DNA from: Carboxylicivirga marina
Lineage (GTDB): Bacteria > Bacteroidota > Bacteroidia > Bacteroidales > Marinilabiliaceae
Direction of reading: 5' to 3'
NCBI RefSeq assembly: GCF_016612505.1
Contig: NZ_JAENRR010000004.1
Coordinates: 1-64,000, forward strand
DNA length: 64,000 nucleotides
This document shows, one piece after another, positions 1-12,510 of the stretch (positions are counted from its first letter, which is position 1; each line of letters begins with the position of its first letter). Under the pieces are notes generated by a model. That model was not told where the DNA came from. It did no database searches and worked only from the letters and a program-made list of their open reading frames with translations. The position numbers and the translations under genes are program-made.

Positions 1-16
1 TCTAAGCGTTACATAG

Positions 17-33
17 CAACTCCAGAGGAGTTG
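17..33. repeat. Small perfect hairpin downstream of the GH110 gene
   Basis: CAACTCC (17-23), loop AGA, GGAGTTG (27-33): a perfect 7-bp stem. It lies about 125 bases beyond the stop of the GH110 gene and has no T-run, so it is not a typical terminator; it could be a dispersed palindromic repeat or an RNA 3'-end structure. The rest of 1-159 shows nothing I recognise. Confidence 0.4.
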
Positions 34-159
34 AACCTATATGACGATGGCTGACAATAAAAAATGAAATTGTTTTACAATCACCAATTCTATTTTTACA
101 TTAAGCTATCCTCAAATCCTCAATTATTATCAAAAACATTGTCGCAACAGTATCTATGA

Positions 160-2040
160 TTAATCAGCATCTTTCACCTCAACAGTCAGCTCCGAGTTTC
201 CAAGCCTTAATTCATCCTGGCTCATCCGCTTTAGTAAGATATTTTTGCCCAACACATCATCCTCAATTATGTTTCTGCTAATTTCGACATTTTTACAAGC
301 ATCCAATAAAAAAGTATGCTTTTGAAAATGCCAGGGTTGATATTCATAACTACGCTTAATGGTGTTGTTATTAAAGCTTAATCCATCAACTGATAAAGCA
401 TACAAGACCGGATAATCAGACGGATTAAAACGGTTGCTTTCAATGCGTATATTTCGATGGAATGGCTGTTCTGAATCAGGTTCTGGCACTTCAGGGTAAA
501 TACTTATAATGGCATTGCAAAATTGATAGTATGATGAGTTACAAGGCCACCTGAATTCATTATTTCTAATGGTGACATCTCTTACTGCACCACTCTCATA
601 CCAGTAATTGGCATCTCCAGCAATTAATATGGCTGAACCACTGGTTTCAAACACATTGTTTTCGATAATAACCTTGCCTGGTGTTGATATCAGATAGCCT
701 CTTGCTCTGCAGCTTCCTGCGAAACAGTTGCTTATTTTCACATTCGGTATCCACGACAAATTCTCGATTGAATAGTTTGCATCCAGCATTGAAGGAACAG
801 CCTCTTTAAACTTCAAGACAAAAACATCTTTACTCTCAGGTTCTAAACTGGAAATAGTTCCTATGCCAATCGATTTCATTGTTTTTTTATGGATAAAACT
901 AAGCGAATCTCCAGGTTGAGCCCAAATTAGGCCAGTACTCATACCATGGGCAAATTTACACCTTACGGTCGTCGCATCAATCTGCTCAACTACTGGCACA
1001 CAGGTTCCATGAATATTAATGGGATCATCCATCAATCCCTGGGCCTTGCAATCATCAATAACAATGTCACCTTTACATCCCATAAAGTGAAGTCCATCGT
1101 CATGACCACTTAAAAAACGATTCTTTGCAGGATTGGGAATCATATGCACTTGCCTCATTTCTATATTCTCGCAGTACTGAGATAAAATACCCAAGCCTGA
1201 AGTATGGTACACATTGATGTTTTCTAACTTCAGATCTTTACTATGAAACAAGAATATTCCGGCATGATCACGCGTACTATGGCGCATTATTAAGCGATTA
1301 CCTATTGTAGGTATTTTGGTAAATTGTCCTTCAATCTTTAATAAACCACCATCAACCAGCGTATATTTTAGTTTCTTGTCATCTTCATATTTTACACAGC
1401 CATGGCCGCCTGTGTATGCTGGTATTATGTGGTTTTGATCAATCTCAATTAGCCAGGAGCCTTGTGACAATTGCCAATTCTCTTTCCAGTCCTCCCCAAT
1501 AAAATCAATGCCTTGCTGAGGATTTATCTCAAAAGGAAATTGTTTCGTATCTATTTTCAGTAAGAGATGGGATAATGATGCTTCTATTATTTCTGACTCG
1601 GCAGTTAAAGGGATATCCCAGTCAATGTTGATGTTTCTTAGAGTAATGTTAGTTGAATTATCAAGGGTAAAAGGCTGGATGTGTCCATGGTAAATAAACT
1701 CAGAGCCCTGTCCGTCTATGGTAATATTTGATTTTTTATCCAACAAAATACCCAGACGTTTGGGATTGACATCATAGGTATTGGTTTCGAAATAAGGTCT
1801 TAAATAATTGGAATCCGGATAAAAATCGTATCGGCCTTTGGGGAAAACAATAGTAGTGGGTTGTTCATCCAAATTTTCAATCAACTGATTGATTTGAGCA
1901 ACAATGCATTCTCGAGTATTGGCATTAATACCATAGTCTTCCACATTGATGACTACTTCGCCTTTTTCCGTGCAAGCTTGAAAAGCTACTGCCAGAAAAA
2001 GAATTATGCATGCCGTATTTATTCTTTTAATGAGTTTCAT
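160..2040 (-). CDS. GH110-type alpha-1,3-galactosidase, lipoprotein
   Basis: Probable exo-acting alpha-1,3-galactosidase removing terminal galactose, as in blood-group B glycans or, for marine relatives, carrageenan oligosaccharides. The 626-residue product starts with a lipoprotein signal (hydrophobic stretch, then AFQAC with Cys22), so it is probably a periplasmic or surface-anchored lipoprotein. The body is a right-handed parallel beta-helix with repeated N-I-x-I-x-x-N/G rungs. The active-site region reads GHDDGLHFMG (about 312-321) and then GLMDDPINIHGT (335-346), giving Asp315 and Asp338/339; from memory, this spacing of about 23 residues matches the catalytic aspartates of characterised GH110 enzymes. 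It is the last gene of the PUL A enzyme set, 71 bp after the GH109-like gene. Family call is fairly firm; the linkage and substrate are inferred. Confidence 0.82.
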   Translation of the reverse strand: MKLIKRINTACIILFLAVAFQACTEKGEVVINVEDYGINANTRECIVAQINQLIENLDEQPTTIVFPKGRYDFYPDSNYLRPYFETNTYDVNPKRLGILLDKKSNITIDGQGSEFIYHGHIQPFTLDNSTNITLRNINIDWDIPLTAESEIIEASLSHLLLKIDTKQFPFEINPQQGIDFIGEDWKENWQLSQGSWLIEIDQNHIIPAYTGGHGCVKYEDDKKLKYTLVDGGLLKIEGQFTKIPTIGNRLIMRHSTRDHAGIFLFHSKDLKLENINVYHTSGLGILSQYCENIEMRQVHMIPNPAKNRFLSGHDDGLHFMGCKGDIVIDDCKAQGLMDDPINIHGTCVPVVEQIDATTVRCKFAHGMSTGLIWAQPGDSLSFIHKKTMKSIGIGTISSLEPESKDVFVLKFKEAVPSMLDANYSIENLSWIPNVKISNCFAGSCRARGYLISTPGKVIIENNVFETSGSAILIAGDANYWYESGAVRDVTIRNNEFRWPCNSSYYQFCNAIISIYPEVPEPDSEQPFHRNIRIESNRFNPSDYPVLYALSVDGLSFNNNTIKRSYEYQPWHFQKHTFLLDACKNVEISRNIIEDDVLGKNILLKRMSQDELRLGNSELTVEVKDAD

Positions 2041-2073
2041 AAGCTAAAGCTATTGGCTAGTTTTAAGAATGGC

Positions 2074-2094
2074 GGATGACCATTATGATCATCC
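2074..2094 (-). other. Stem-loop between the GH109-like and GH110 genes
   Basis: On the minus strand GGATGATC, loop ATAAT, GGTCATCC form an 8-bp stem with one G-U pair, just after the stop of the GH109-like gene. There is no T-run, so this is more likely an mRNA processing or stabilising structure than a full terminator. Confidence 0.4.
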
Positions 2095-2111
2095 ACCCAT
2101 TTTCCTATCTA

Positions 2112-3602
2112 TTAATGCACATTTAACTGCTTATCTGAATCCGCTTCTTTCAAGTTGCGAACGCCAGTTGTTCCTCCGCCCTTAAGGGTTAACTCTACAG
2201 GCTTATTGGTCTCCCATTTACCACGTGTAAAATCAGGAACTGCAATTGGCTTGGAGCCATTTAATATAGACCATTCACTTAGTGGTGTAATACATGACCA
2301 GGAAGCTGCATCATACACATCCATGTCCATTGGCAAGCCATTACGCAGACAGTCGATTAAGCGCCAATCCATCATAAAGTCCATACCACCGTGGCCACCA
2401 ACCTGCTTAGCCATCTCACCAATGCGACGTACGATTTCAGGTGTGTATTTCTCTTGCAATTCTTTCATTTTTGCATCATCAGCTTTCGAATGACCAAATG
2501 CGATGTGTTGTAAAGGCCACTTCTGAGCAAAGCACTTAGTACCACTCAACATGTGAATACGTGAATATGGACGTGGCGAGCTGATGTCATGCTGAATCAT
2601 CATGGTACGACCTTTAACGGTACGAATCATCTGCATATCCATGTTACCGCGCATTTCCTTACCAATAAATTGCTGCAAGTCCGGACGGTCAGGAGCTAAC
2701 TCTTTAATACGATGCTTCAAAGTAAAATCATCCGACATCATAGCGGTCAGGTAATCCATACGGTCGCCACGGTTAATATCCATGGCCTGACAGATAGGTC
2801 CTAAGCCATGTGTTGGATACACATTAGCCTTGCGCGTATTCTCGTGTAATCGCCATAGTTTATCGTAAGCACCATCACCACGTGGTTTGTCATCCTGTGG
2901 CTTGTTGAAATGCCAGTAATCTAAATCGTGAATATAAGCGCCTTCGCCATGTACCAAATCGCCAAAAGCACCCTGACGAGCCATATTTAAAGTCAGCAGT
3001 TCGAAGAAATCGTAACAACAGTTCTCCAGTATCACACAGTGCTTCTTCGTCTGCTCTGATACCTCTACCATTTCCCAGCATTCATCCATCGTTTTGGCTG
3101 TTGATACTTCAACAGCGGCATGACTTCCTCCACGCATGGCTGCCAAAGCCACCGGCACGTGCCATTCCCATGGTGTAGCAATGTATACCAGATCAACCAG
3201 TCCACTGTCGCAAAGCGCTTTAAAAGCTGTATCACTTCCCGTAAACTCTTTCGCTTTTGGCAGGCCAGCCTTGGCCAGTGAAGCCTGAGCGCCATCAATA
3301 GCCGCCTGACGCGTATCACAAAGTGCAGTTACTTCAACACCTTCGATAAAACCCATACGGTCAACTGCACCAATGCCACGGTCGCCAATACCTACGAAAC
3401 CAACGCGAACCTTATCCAGCTTTGGGGCTGCATAACCACACATATTGAACTCCATTTTAGGCACACGCTCAGCATTTTCGCGAATATAAGCGACTGCTTC
3501 TTTCTCATTGGCACGAGGATTACATCCTGCCAGTGGTGCGGTGGCGGCTACACCGGCACCCATGGCTAAATTTCTTAAAAATGATCTTCTGTTTGTTGAC
3601 AT
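2112..3602 (-). CDS. GH109-like Gfo/Idh/MocA glycosidase (alpha-N-acetylgalactosaminidase type), Tat signal
   Basis: Member of the NAD-dependent Gfo/Idh/MocA fold. GH109 enzymes use a tightly bound NAD+ to cleave alpha-GalNAc (blood-group A type) by an oxidation/elimination mechanism. The N-terminus carries a twin-arginine motif (NRRSFLR, residues 4-10), then a hydrophobic run ending LAGC with Cys27, so it looks like a Tat-exported lipoprotein carrying its cofactor out folded. The Rossmann glycine motif GFVGIGDRG lies at about 68-76. The usual EKP segment of oxidoreductases is replaced by EVSTAKTMDECWEM, and HGGMDFMMDWRLID near residue 405 resembles the GH109 signature. Length (496) is usual for the family. 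It follows the beta-galactosidase gene by 21 bp. The assignment to GH109 rather than a generic oxidoreductase is good but not certain; activity may differ. Confidence 0.75.
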   Translation of the reverse strand: MSTNRRSFLRNLAMGAGVAATAPLAGCNPRANEKEAVAYIRENAERVPKMEFNMCGYAAPKLDKVRVGFVGIGDRGIGAVDRMGFIEGVEVTALCDTRQAAIDGAQASLAKAGLPKAKEFTGSDTAFKALCDSGLVDLVYIATPWEWHVPVALAAMRGGSHAAVEVSTAKTMDECWEMVEVSEQTKKHCVILENCCYDFFELLTLNMARQGAFGDLVHGEGAYIHDLDYWHFNKPQDDKPRGDGAYDKLWRLHENTRKANVYPTHGLGPICQAMDINRGDRMDYLTAMMSDDFTLKHRIKELAPDRPDLQQFIGKEMRGNMDMQMIRTVKGRTMMIQHDISSPRPYSRIHMLSGTKCFAQKWPLQHIAFGHSKADDAKMKELQEKYTPEIVRRIGEMAKQVGGHGGMDFMMDWRLIDCLRNGLPMDMDVYDAASWSCITPLSEWSILNGSKPIAVPDFTRGKWETNKPVELTLKGGGTTGVRNLKEADSDKQLNVH

Positions 3603-3623
3603 TTTTCTAATATTTTTAGTTTG

Positions 3624-6776
<3,153 letters not shown>

Positions 6777-6821
6777 TTAATTTATATGCTCTTCACATCT
6801 AAAATAGTCACTTTTTCTCTT

Positions 6822-8123
6822 TTATTTCGTCTGACTAAAGTCTATTTCAGGCTGCAGGCCTTCTTCTTTCCTTTCAAAATATTGGTCAAAAGCCACTCGT
6901 TCATTAAAGAAGCCACAGTTTTTCATAAAGAATTTCCCTTTATGAACGCCCCCTGCATAGTCCAGACGCGAATGTTTGCGGGCGGTAGCATCAGCCGTAA
7001 ATTTAGCTTTGGTCAGTTCATACCACTTTCCTTCGGTATTACGCACCCATTGATTGGTATAGTAAGCCATTCGACTGGTATTACCCATTTGCGTATAAAA
7101 GTTCTCCAGAAATGAGTGTGGACGTTTGATATAAGTGGAGGTCTGCGGACGTCGGAAACTCGCAATCAATTGCCATTCGTTAAGTTCAGGATCCATAAAC
7201 CAGGCCGTATAATCAGTGCTGTTATTTTCGGAAGGGTGTGCTTTTAGTAAGAAGCCATAGGTGATACCAGCCTTCCAGTTGTATTTCAAATAACTTTGAC
7301 CTCCTGAACCTTCGTTTCCGAATTTGCCGGTGTAAACCTCATCTCCTTTCTTAAGTAGCTTAATACGCTGCTCTTCCGGAATATCGTTTGGATTATCTGT
7401 ATGAAAAGGACTCCAGACTGAAAACAGAATACGCCTTTCTGTTGGTGAATTAACCTGTATCCCAAAGTAGCCTTCACCAAATCCATTGGCCATAAAATAG
7501 GAGCCCAATACATCCTGACCTTCCGGAACGGTTATTTCGTTATAGAAATACTCGATATCACCAGCCTCTTCAGGCACCTGGTAGCCCAGGTGAACAGATG
7601 GCCCTCGACGCCCCCAGTAAAAATCTTCTTTCACAAAGTAAAGCGAATCGCTACAGGCTGCACCATCCAACAATAACTCTTTATAAAGCCCATAGGAATC
7701 AGCTGCCGGTTTTATACCCCTTAACTCCACTACATGGTACCCCGGTTTTTCAATCGTATGCATACCCAGGCACACCGTATGCCAGCTGCTGTCTTTAACA
7801 ACAATCTCTTTCTCTTCTCCTTTAAAACGAAGCTGAATCTTAGACCGGCCAACAAGAACCTTCGCATTTAAGCCTAATTTGATATCTCCGGTTTTTTCAG
7901 TCCTGAAGTATATTTTCAATGTTTTATTTTCTTCTTTCCAATTCAATGCTCCAGCTTCATCAAAGTCCATTCTTTGGGGAGGCATCTCATTACTATCGAA
8001 CCAGGCATTGCCTACAAATGGAACTGCATGGCTATAAACATCAGAGCAATTGCCTTTTTGGGTTCCGACACAAGAGGACAAAACACCAATTAATATCAAT
8101 ACTATAAGGTGTACTTTTATCAT
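6822..8123 (-). CDS. DUF3472-domain lipoprotein with N-terminal DUF5077-like domain
   Basis: I place the start at 8123 (MIKVHLIVLILIGVLSSC), because the longer frame adds 17 charged residues before an otherwise typical lipoprotein signal with Cys at about position 18. The N-terminal third (VPFVGNAWFDSNEMPPQR onward) looks like the DUF5077 beta-sandwich; the rest matches DUF3472, with EYFYNEITVPEGQ, GYFGIQVNSPTERRILFS and a C-terminal stretch rich in aromatic residues. No enzymatic activity is established for DUF3472; such genes are frequent in Bacteroidota PULs and probably bind or process carbohydrate. It lies 51 bp after the M60 peptidase gene and 60 bp before the beta-galactosidase gene, so the three are likely co-transcribed. 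Function unknown. Confidence 0.75.
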   Translation of the reverse strand: MIKVHLIVLILIGVLSSCVGTQKGNCSDVYSHAVPFVGNAWFDSNEMPPQRMDFDEAGALNWKEENKTLKIYFRTEKTGDIKLGLNAKVLVGRSKIQLRFKGEEKEIVVKDSSWHTVCLGMHTIEKPGYHVVELRGIKPAADSYGLYKELLLDGAACSDSLYFVKEDFYWGRRGPSVHLGYQVPEEAGDIEYFYNEITVPEGQDVLGSYFMANGFGEGYFGIQVNSPTERRILFSVWSPFHTDNPNDIPEEQRIKLLKKGDEVYTGKFGNEGSGGQSYLKYNWKAGITYGFLLKAHPSENNSTDYTAWFMDPELNEWQLIASFRRPQTSTYIKRPHSFLENFYTQMGNTSRMAYYTNQWVRNTEGKWYELTKAKFTADATARKHSRLDYAGGVHKGKFFMKNCGFFNERVAFDQYFERKEEGLQPEIDFSQTK

Positions 8124-8174
8124 TTTTTTCTTTTTAAATCTAAAATCTCCTATTTCACTCGAATAATGCTTCAA

Positions 8175-11063
8175 TTACCGCGTACCTAAAACCAACGTTT
8201 TTGTACCATCATAACTCACAGCCTCGATACGTGTTGAGCCGGATGGGTAAGGCACTTTGGTGGAACTATTACTACTGCTTCCTGTTCCAACCATTGTAAT
8301 ATCAGTTATCTGATCACCTTCGTATGTCTCAAACACGACTACATTTTGCCATTCGGCATGTGAAATGGTTTTACTGGTTGTGCCGCTTATTCCGGTATTA
8401 AAGGTTCCTGAAACCTGTTGTTTATTCTTATAAGCATCTATACAATTACCACTGATGTAATAGATATGATCAGATTCAGGCTTTACATATCTAGATGCAT
8501 AGCTGACAGCCTCATCAATCATTGATTGCGTAATCGTTTTTTGAGCTGATGTGTAATCGCCAAAATACTTATCCACTTCTTTCAACATCCCGATTTTGAT
8601 AAAGAAATCACTTAGGTCATACTGAACAGCATCACACATATTTTTTATAAAGTTGATTTGCATTTCACCATCGCTCATAGCACTTTCATCTGTCTGGCGA
8701 ACTGTCTCAAAAATATCTGCCCAAAAGTAAGGACGGTGCCATGAGTTACCTTCTCCGGCCACATGGAAATAAAGGTGCAGTTGCCATAATGGCACTAACT
8801 TGACAAAGTGGTCGGCACCCCATTCGCCATTTTCATCAGAGCCATATCCCTTATCAGGACCGGCTTGCAGTCCCCATTCCTGACCTTTAACTAATCCATT
8901 ATTAAGAAATGCATTGAATCGACCTCCGATTGTTCCTCCGACATTCTCATGTTCCAAACGAAGTTGAGTGGGTGTATAGGTGTATTGCGACCATACTGAG
9001 TAGATATTGTTAGTACACTCGGATGTACCTACCCATTTCATACCCGGACGTACCTGATTCACATGCCCGAATTCGTGAGCTATTCCCCAATTATTATTTC
9101 TTACATTATCCGGGTTTGCGACATCGCCCATGGTATCATCATGGAAAGCAGCGCCCCAACCATCGGCATGCATGTAGCCGCTCCAAATAACACGACCGAA
9201 CATTCTGTTTTTTGGTATTCTGTTGTATTTATCCAATCCCATTACAGCGTATTGCAATCCAATCAAATCATCATAAATACCAATTAACTCACCCATACGT
9301 CCGTAACATTGACTATTTAAAGAACTAACGCTATAGGCCAGATGAACATATTCTCCCCTGATATCCATAATCGTGCTAACAGCATTATCCAGCAATGCTT
9401 TCCCTTCTTCTTCGCTGTGCAATGATGAATCAAAATAGCCGTTTACCTGACCTGATGCAATGTGCACTTTAAGCGAATTTGCCGTCTCATGGTTATTAGT
9501 ATAATAACTTAAATAGCCATTGCCCTTTCCCTTCATAGTAATCACGTTTAATCCTTCACTTAGAGGATAGCTATAGTCATTGCCTGACTGTCCGAAATCA
9601 GTCACTCTCAGGCTCACTTTTTCACCATTCATTTCTCCTGCAAAGACAACGACTTCTTCGTTAGTTGAAAAGTACATCCCTGTCATGTTTTCAAATTGAC
9701 TGTAAGCACTTGTTTTGAGTTCTGAAGCCAAGTCACCTACTTCACGATAAGGCTTATAATTCTGAACCCGGTATTCGGCAGGATATTCACCGGCTAGCAG
9801 GTAGGCTGCAATATTTTGCAGGAAAGGATTCTGAATATCAGCAACATCTGCTATTGTTGTGCCCGGTTGAAGTTCTGAAAAAGTTAAATCGGTAAAAAAC
9901 TGTTGATCCTGTTCTAAGCCCTTCATCGATTTGCTTTCATAACACTCAAACTCAGCAAGGGATACATAATAGTTTCCGGTACCATCTCCATAGGCATCCG
10001 TTACAACAATTTTTATGTTTTTCGGGCGTATAATCGGCAGCTCAAAACGAACTACTGCTGGATTATTGGATAATGGGGCCTCTAGTACACCAACTTGTTG
10101 ATAGGTATCGTCATCTAATGTATTTGCCCAAATAGTAGCAGACTTAATGATTCCATTAGGTCCACTTGTTCTTGGATGCAAAACGATGTAGTTGGCGATG
10201 TGGTCTTCTGATTGATCCAATGCAAACTCCATCGTAAGTTCGGTGTCGCGCGACATACCGCTCCAGGGAGAATGGTACATGGTTGACGTTTGGCCATCTA
10301 TGGCTTTAGTGATATCTTCTCCGCTTTGGTATTTATCTGAAGGGGTAAGCGTTGCGCCCTGGATGGTAATTTTTTTATCTTTTTCAAAAGCGTTTGTATC
10401 CTCGGGGATATATTCTTCAATGGTTAAAGACTGCGTGATGATAACACTATCGCAAATATCAGCTGCTTCGTTTTTAAAAAAGACTTTTCCTTGTCTTTGA
10501 GTAACATCATTGGCGAGTTGATCTACTTCTACCTTAAAATTGTAATCGACTAAATCAACTTTTGTTCCCTTTAACCCTTTGTTTTCAGCAATTCTCATCC
10601 ATTCTTGTGAGAATGAAACCTCAGGTATTACATTACTGGTTACTTTTAGTTCTAATTGCTGAGCTTTAAGATTGAGCATCAACTGACGCTCATTTAATAC
10701 GATTGTTGGTTTGGTTCCTAACTGTGTAACGGTTATTTGTTCTGATAATTCTGCAGCTTGAATGCTTATGGTGGCCTTTCGTAAATCGAAAGTTGTATTA
10801 GAAGACACATCGATATCCAGCCAGGGATTTTCAGCGTAACTCGCATTGACCTTACACCAATCCTGGTCTGCTGTAGCCGTCCACTTATCTACATTTGTCT
10901 TAATTGAAACACTCCTCAAGGTGGCCTCAGCAGGTAAATTAATGGACTTGTCGGCTTCTTCTATCTCAAGCATTGAGGGAGGAGTTGCACTTTCCTTCTG
11001 GCAGGCTGAATAAGAAAAGCTTAATAAGGTAATGATGAGTAGGATTATTTTGTGCTTATACAT
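8175..11063 (-). CDS. M60-family (enhancin/mucinase-like) metallopeptidase with BACON and discoidin domains
   Basis: Large lipoprotein (962 residues; signal ends SYSAC, Cys21). Two BACON-type beta-sandwich domains (about 30-116 and 118-215) are followed by an F5/8 type C (discoidin) domain (about 230-377), then the M60 region. The zinc-binding motif HEFGH is at 663-667, with Glu682 in GTSEC as the likely third ligand, fitting the gluzincin pattern HExxH-x(n)-E of M60 proteins. Characterised M60 peptidases cut mucins next to O-glycans. Here the BACON and discoidin modules would dock the enzyme on glycosylated substrate. It leads the set M60, DUF3472, GH2, GH109-like, GH110, and is separated from the SusC/D operon by a terminator and a long palindrome, so it may have its own promoter. 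Family strongly supported; mucin as substrate inferred. Confidence 0.88.
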   Translation of the reverse strand: MYKHKIILLIITLLSFSYSACQKESATPPSMLEIEEADKSINLPAEATLRSVSIKTNVDKWTATADQDWCKVNASYAENPWLDIDVSSNTTFDLRKATISIQAAELSEQITVTQLGTKPTIVLNERQLMLNLKAQQLELKVTSNVIPEVSFSQEWMRIAENKGLKGTKVDLVDYNFKVEVDQLANDVTQRQGKVFFKNEAADICDSVIITQSLTIEEYIPEDTNAFEKDKKITIQGATLTPSDKYQSGEDITKAIDGQTSTMYHSPWSGMSRDTELTMEFALDQSEDHIANYIVLHPRTSGPNGIIKSATIWANTLDDDTYQQVGVLEAPLSNNPAVVRFELPIIRPKNIKIVVTDAYGDGTGNYYVSLAEFECYESKSMKGLEQDQQFFTDLTFSELQPGTTIADVADIQNPFLQNIAAYLLAGEYPAEYRVQNYKPYREVGDLASELKTSAYSQFENMTGMYFSTNEEVVVFAGEMNGEKVSLRVTDFGQSGNDYSYPLSEGLNVITMKGKGNGYLSYYTNNHETANSLKVHIASGQVNGYFDSSLHSEEEGKALLDNAVSTIMDIRGEYVHLAYSVSSLNSQCYGRMGELIGIYDDLIGLQYAVMGLDKYNRIPKNRMFGRVIWSGYMHADGWGAAFHDDTMGDVANPDNVRNNNWGIAHEFGHVNQVRPGMKWVGTSECTNNIYSVWSQYTYTPTQLRLEHENVGGTIGGRFNAFLNNGLVKGQEWGLQAGPDKGYGSDENGEWGADHFVKLVPLWQLHLYFHVAGEGNSWHRPYFWADIFETVRQTDESAMSDGEMQINFIKNMCDAVQYDLSDFFIKIGMLKEVDKYFGDYTSAQKTITQSMIDEAVSYASRYVKPESDHIYYISGNCIDAYKNKQQVSGTFNTGISGTTSKTISHAEWQNVVVFETYEGDQITDITMVGTGSSSNSSTKVPYPSGSTRIEAVSYDGTKTLVLGTR

Positions 11064-11167
11064 CGGGTAAAAATTAAGGGATATAATCTTTGAAAAGGGA
11101 TAAGTTTATCAAACTAACAACTAAATGATTAGTAATCTATATTCTTCTAAACAGTGGCAGGTGGTAA

Positions 11168-11342
11168 TTAAACCCGCAATATGCATTAGCTTACCTATTA
11201 CGTAATGAAACTACTGCCAATCAAGCCGTAAACTAACTTGCTTCGACTCACCATAGCGGTGCTATGAATCGCCTCAACAAGTCCTTGATTGTTTGTATTT
11301 TCATTCCTCATTACGATGTTCTAATACATAATCCGGGTTAAA
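11168..11342. repeat. Long imperfect palindrome, MITE-like or structured RNA
   Basis: About 175 bp can fold on itself along its whole length. The outer ends are TTAAACCCGCAATATGCATTA on the left and, read in reverse complement from the right, a closely similar sequence beginning TTTAACCCGGATTATG. Inner segments (CGTAATGAAA, CAATCAAG, ACTTG) recur in inverted order, and the centre is CATAGC-GGT-GCTATG (11252-11266). Partial mismatches suggest an old element. It may be a miniature inverted-repeat element or an RNA hairpin; no target-site duplication was confirmed. Confidence 0.6.
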
Positions 11343-11345
11343 AAA

Positions 11346-11379
11346 AGTTTGTGGACAGACTCTCATCCATCCACAAACT
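11346..11379 (-). terminator. Terminator of the PUL A susC/susD/binding-protein operon
   Basis: On the minus strand AGTTTGTGGA (11379-11370) pairs perfectly with TCCACAAACT (11355-11346), with a 14-base loop, and is followed at once by TTTTTT. It starts 12 bases after the stop of the glycan-binding protein gene. A typical Rho-independent terminator. Confidence 0.85.
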
Positions 11380-11391
11380 AAATTAATATAC

Positions 11392-12486
11392 TTACTTAAC
11401 TACACCACCATAAACAGATATCTCAGACATATGTGTATGGGTTGCAGGCCCTTCAATGGCTTCAAATTTGAAATAACGCATCTGTGGTGAACCAGCAATG
11501 CTGAAATGCTGTGCATCATCGCTAGATGAATCAAAATCATATTCACCAAAATCGGTCCAATTCTCTCCGTCCATACTTCCATAGAACTTAACCTTTGTAT
11601 GGCCTTCGGTTTTACCTTCACGTTTGAAACATTCGAATTTAGAAACAGCAACTGTTTGCCCTAAATCTACTATAAACCAGTGTGGGTAAGGAGGCAATGA
11701 AGCTGACCATGCCGAATGCCAGAAAGTACTTGTAATTCCATCAAACATGGCAATCACTTTACCTTGGTAGTCATACGAACTCCAGTTAGCCTCTGCCGGT
11801 TCTTCAGACGAGAAATCAACCACCGTCCAGATTGAACGATCAACTTGTTCCTCTACTAAAGGTGTGGTAGTGAATGTTACAGGTTCTGAAGCATGATCAT
11901 AAATATCGGTTGCGATTACAGTGAACGTATGCTCACGCGGACTTAAACCATTTAAGATATTGCTTCCGGTATTGGTAGCGTTAAAAGTGGCTGTCTGCAA
12001 TTTATCTTCATCATCCAGGTAACTAACAACAACTTTTACTTCTTTACCTGTATCGTTTGTCCACGATACTTTGATTCCACCAAAATCAGGCTGTACATCT
12101 ACCGTGTTAATCACAAATTCGAATGGAGGCGTATCAGCACTAGCTTTAATAGATGCCGGTGCAGAGGCATTCCCATTTTCATCGAAAGCTCTCAGTGAAA
12201 ATTCGTATTCGCTGGTATCTCCGAAACCATCAATGGTTTTTTCACTGGCATATTTGCTTGACTTAACGCTTCTTTTAACACCATTACCATCCGTAAAGTT
12301 AATATCTACATAGAATAGATCTTCATCACTTGGATTGTCCCAGCTTAACATGACTGCACCAAAGTCTGATGAGGCCTCAATATTTGCAACCGGAGCAGGA
12401 GGGGTCGTTTCTCCTTCTTCCTTATCACAGGAGCAAAATAATAGTGCGCCTGCAATAATATTCATTATTATATATTTCGTCTTCAT
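11392..12486 (-). CDS. Surface glycan-binding lipoprotein with Fn3-like and discoidin domains (DUF4959/DUF5126/F5-8C)
   Basis: Third gene of the PUL A transport operon, in the position of a SusE/SusF-like surface glycan-binding protein. It has a lipoprotein signal (GALLFCSC, Cys18-20), two fibronectin-III-like domains (about 30-120, VANIEASSDFGAVMLSWDNP; and about 122-215, DVQPDFGGIKVSWTND), which resemble DUF4959 and DUF5126, and a C-terminal F5/8 type C domain (about 225-362) with STFWHSAWSA and HWFIVDLGQ. The protein should sit on the outer membrane beside SusC/SusD and catch glycan. It starts 24 bp after the susD stop and is followed by a strong terminator, so it closes the operon. Binding specificity cannot be read from the sequence. 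Confidence 0.8.
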   Translation of the reverse strand: MKTKYIIMNIIAGALLFCSCDKEEGETTPPAPVANIEASSDFGAVMLSWDNPSDEDLFYVDINFTDGNGVKRSVKSSKYASEKTIDGFGDTSEYEFSLRAFDENGNASAPASIKASADTPPFEFVINTVDVQPDFGGIKVSWTNDTGKEVKVVVSYLDDEDKLQTATFNATNTGSNILNGLSPREHTFTVIATDIYDHASEPVTFTTTPLVEEQVDRSIWTVVDFSSEEPAEANWSSYDYQGKVIAMFDGITSTFWHSAWSASLPPYPHWFIVDLGQTVAVSKFECFKREGKTEGHTKVKFYGSMDGENWTDFGEYDFDSSSDDAQHFSIAGSPQMRYFKFEAIEGPATHTHMSEISVYGGVVK

Positions 12487-12510
12487 AAATACTATTATTT
12501 GAAAATTCGA

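Larger units (their letters stand above)
11064..11391. other. Gene-free interval between the glycan-binding protein and M60 peptidase genes
   Basis: This 328-bp gap holds a terminator for the upstream operon (11346-11379) and a long imperfect palindrome (11168-11342), described separately. What remains, 11064-11167, is AT-rich and presumably includes the promoter of the M60 gene, but I could not place a convincing TAnnTTTG element there. Confidence 0.6.

Noticed and set aside
2155-2493. Plus-strand open frame inside the GH109-like gene
   Set aside because: Antisense shadow of a well-supported gene; its product has no signal, domain or motif.
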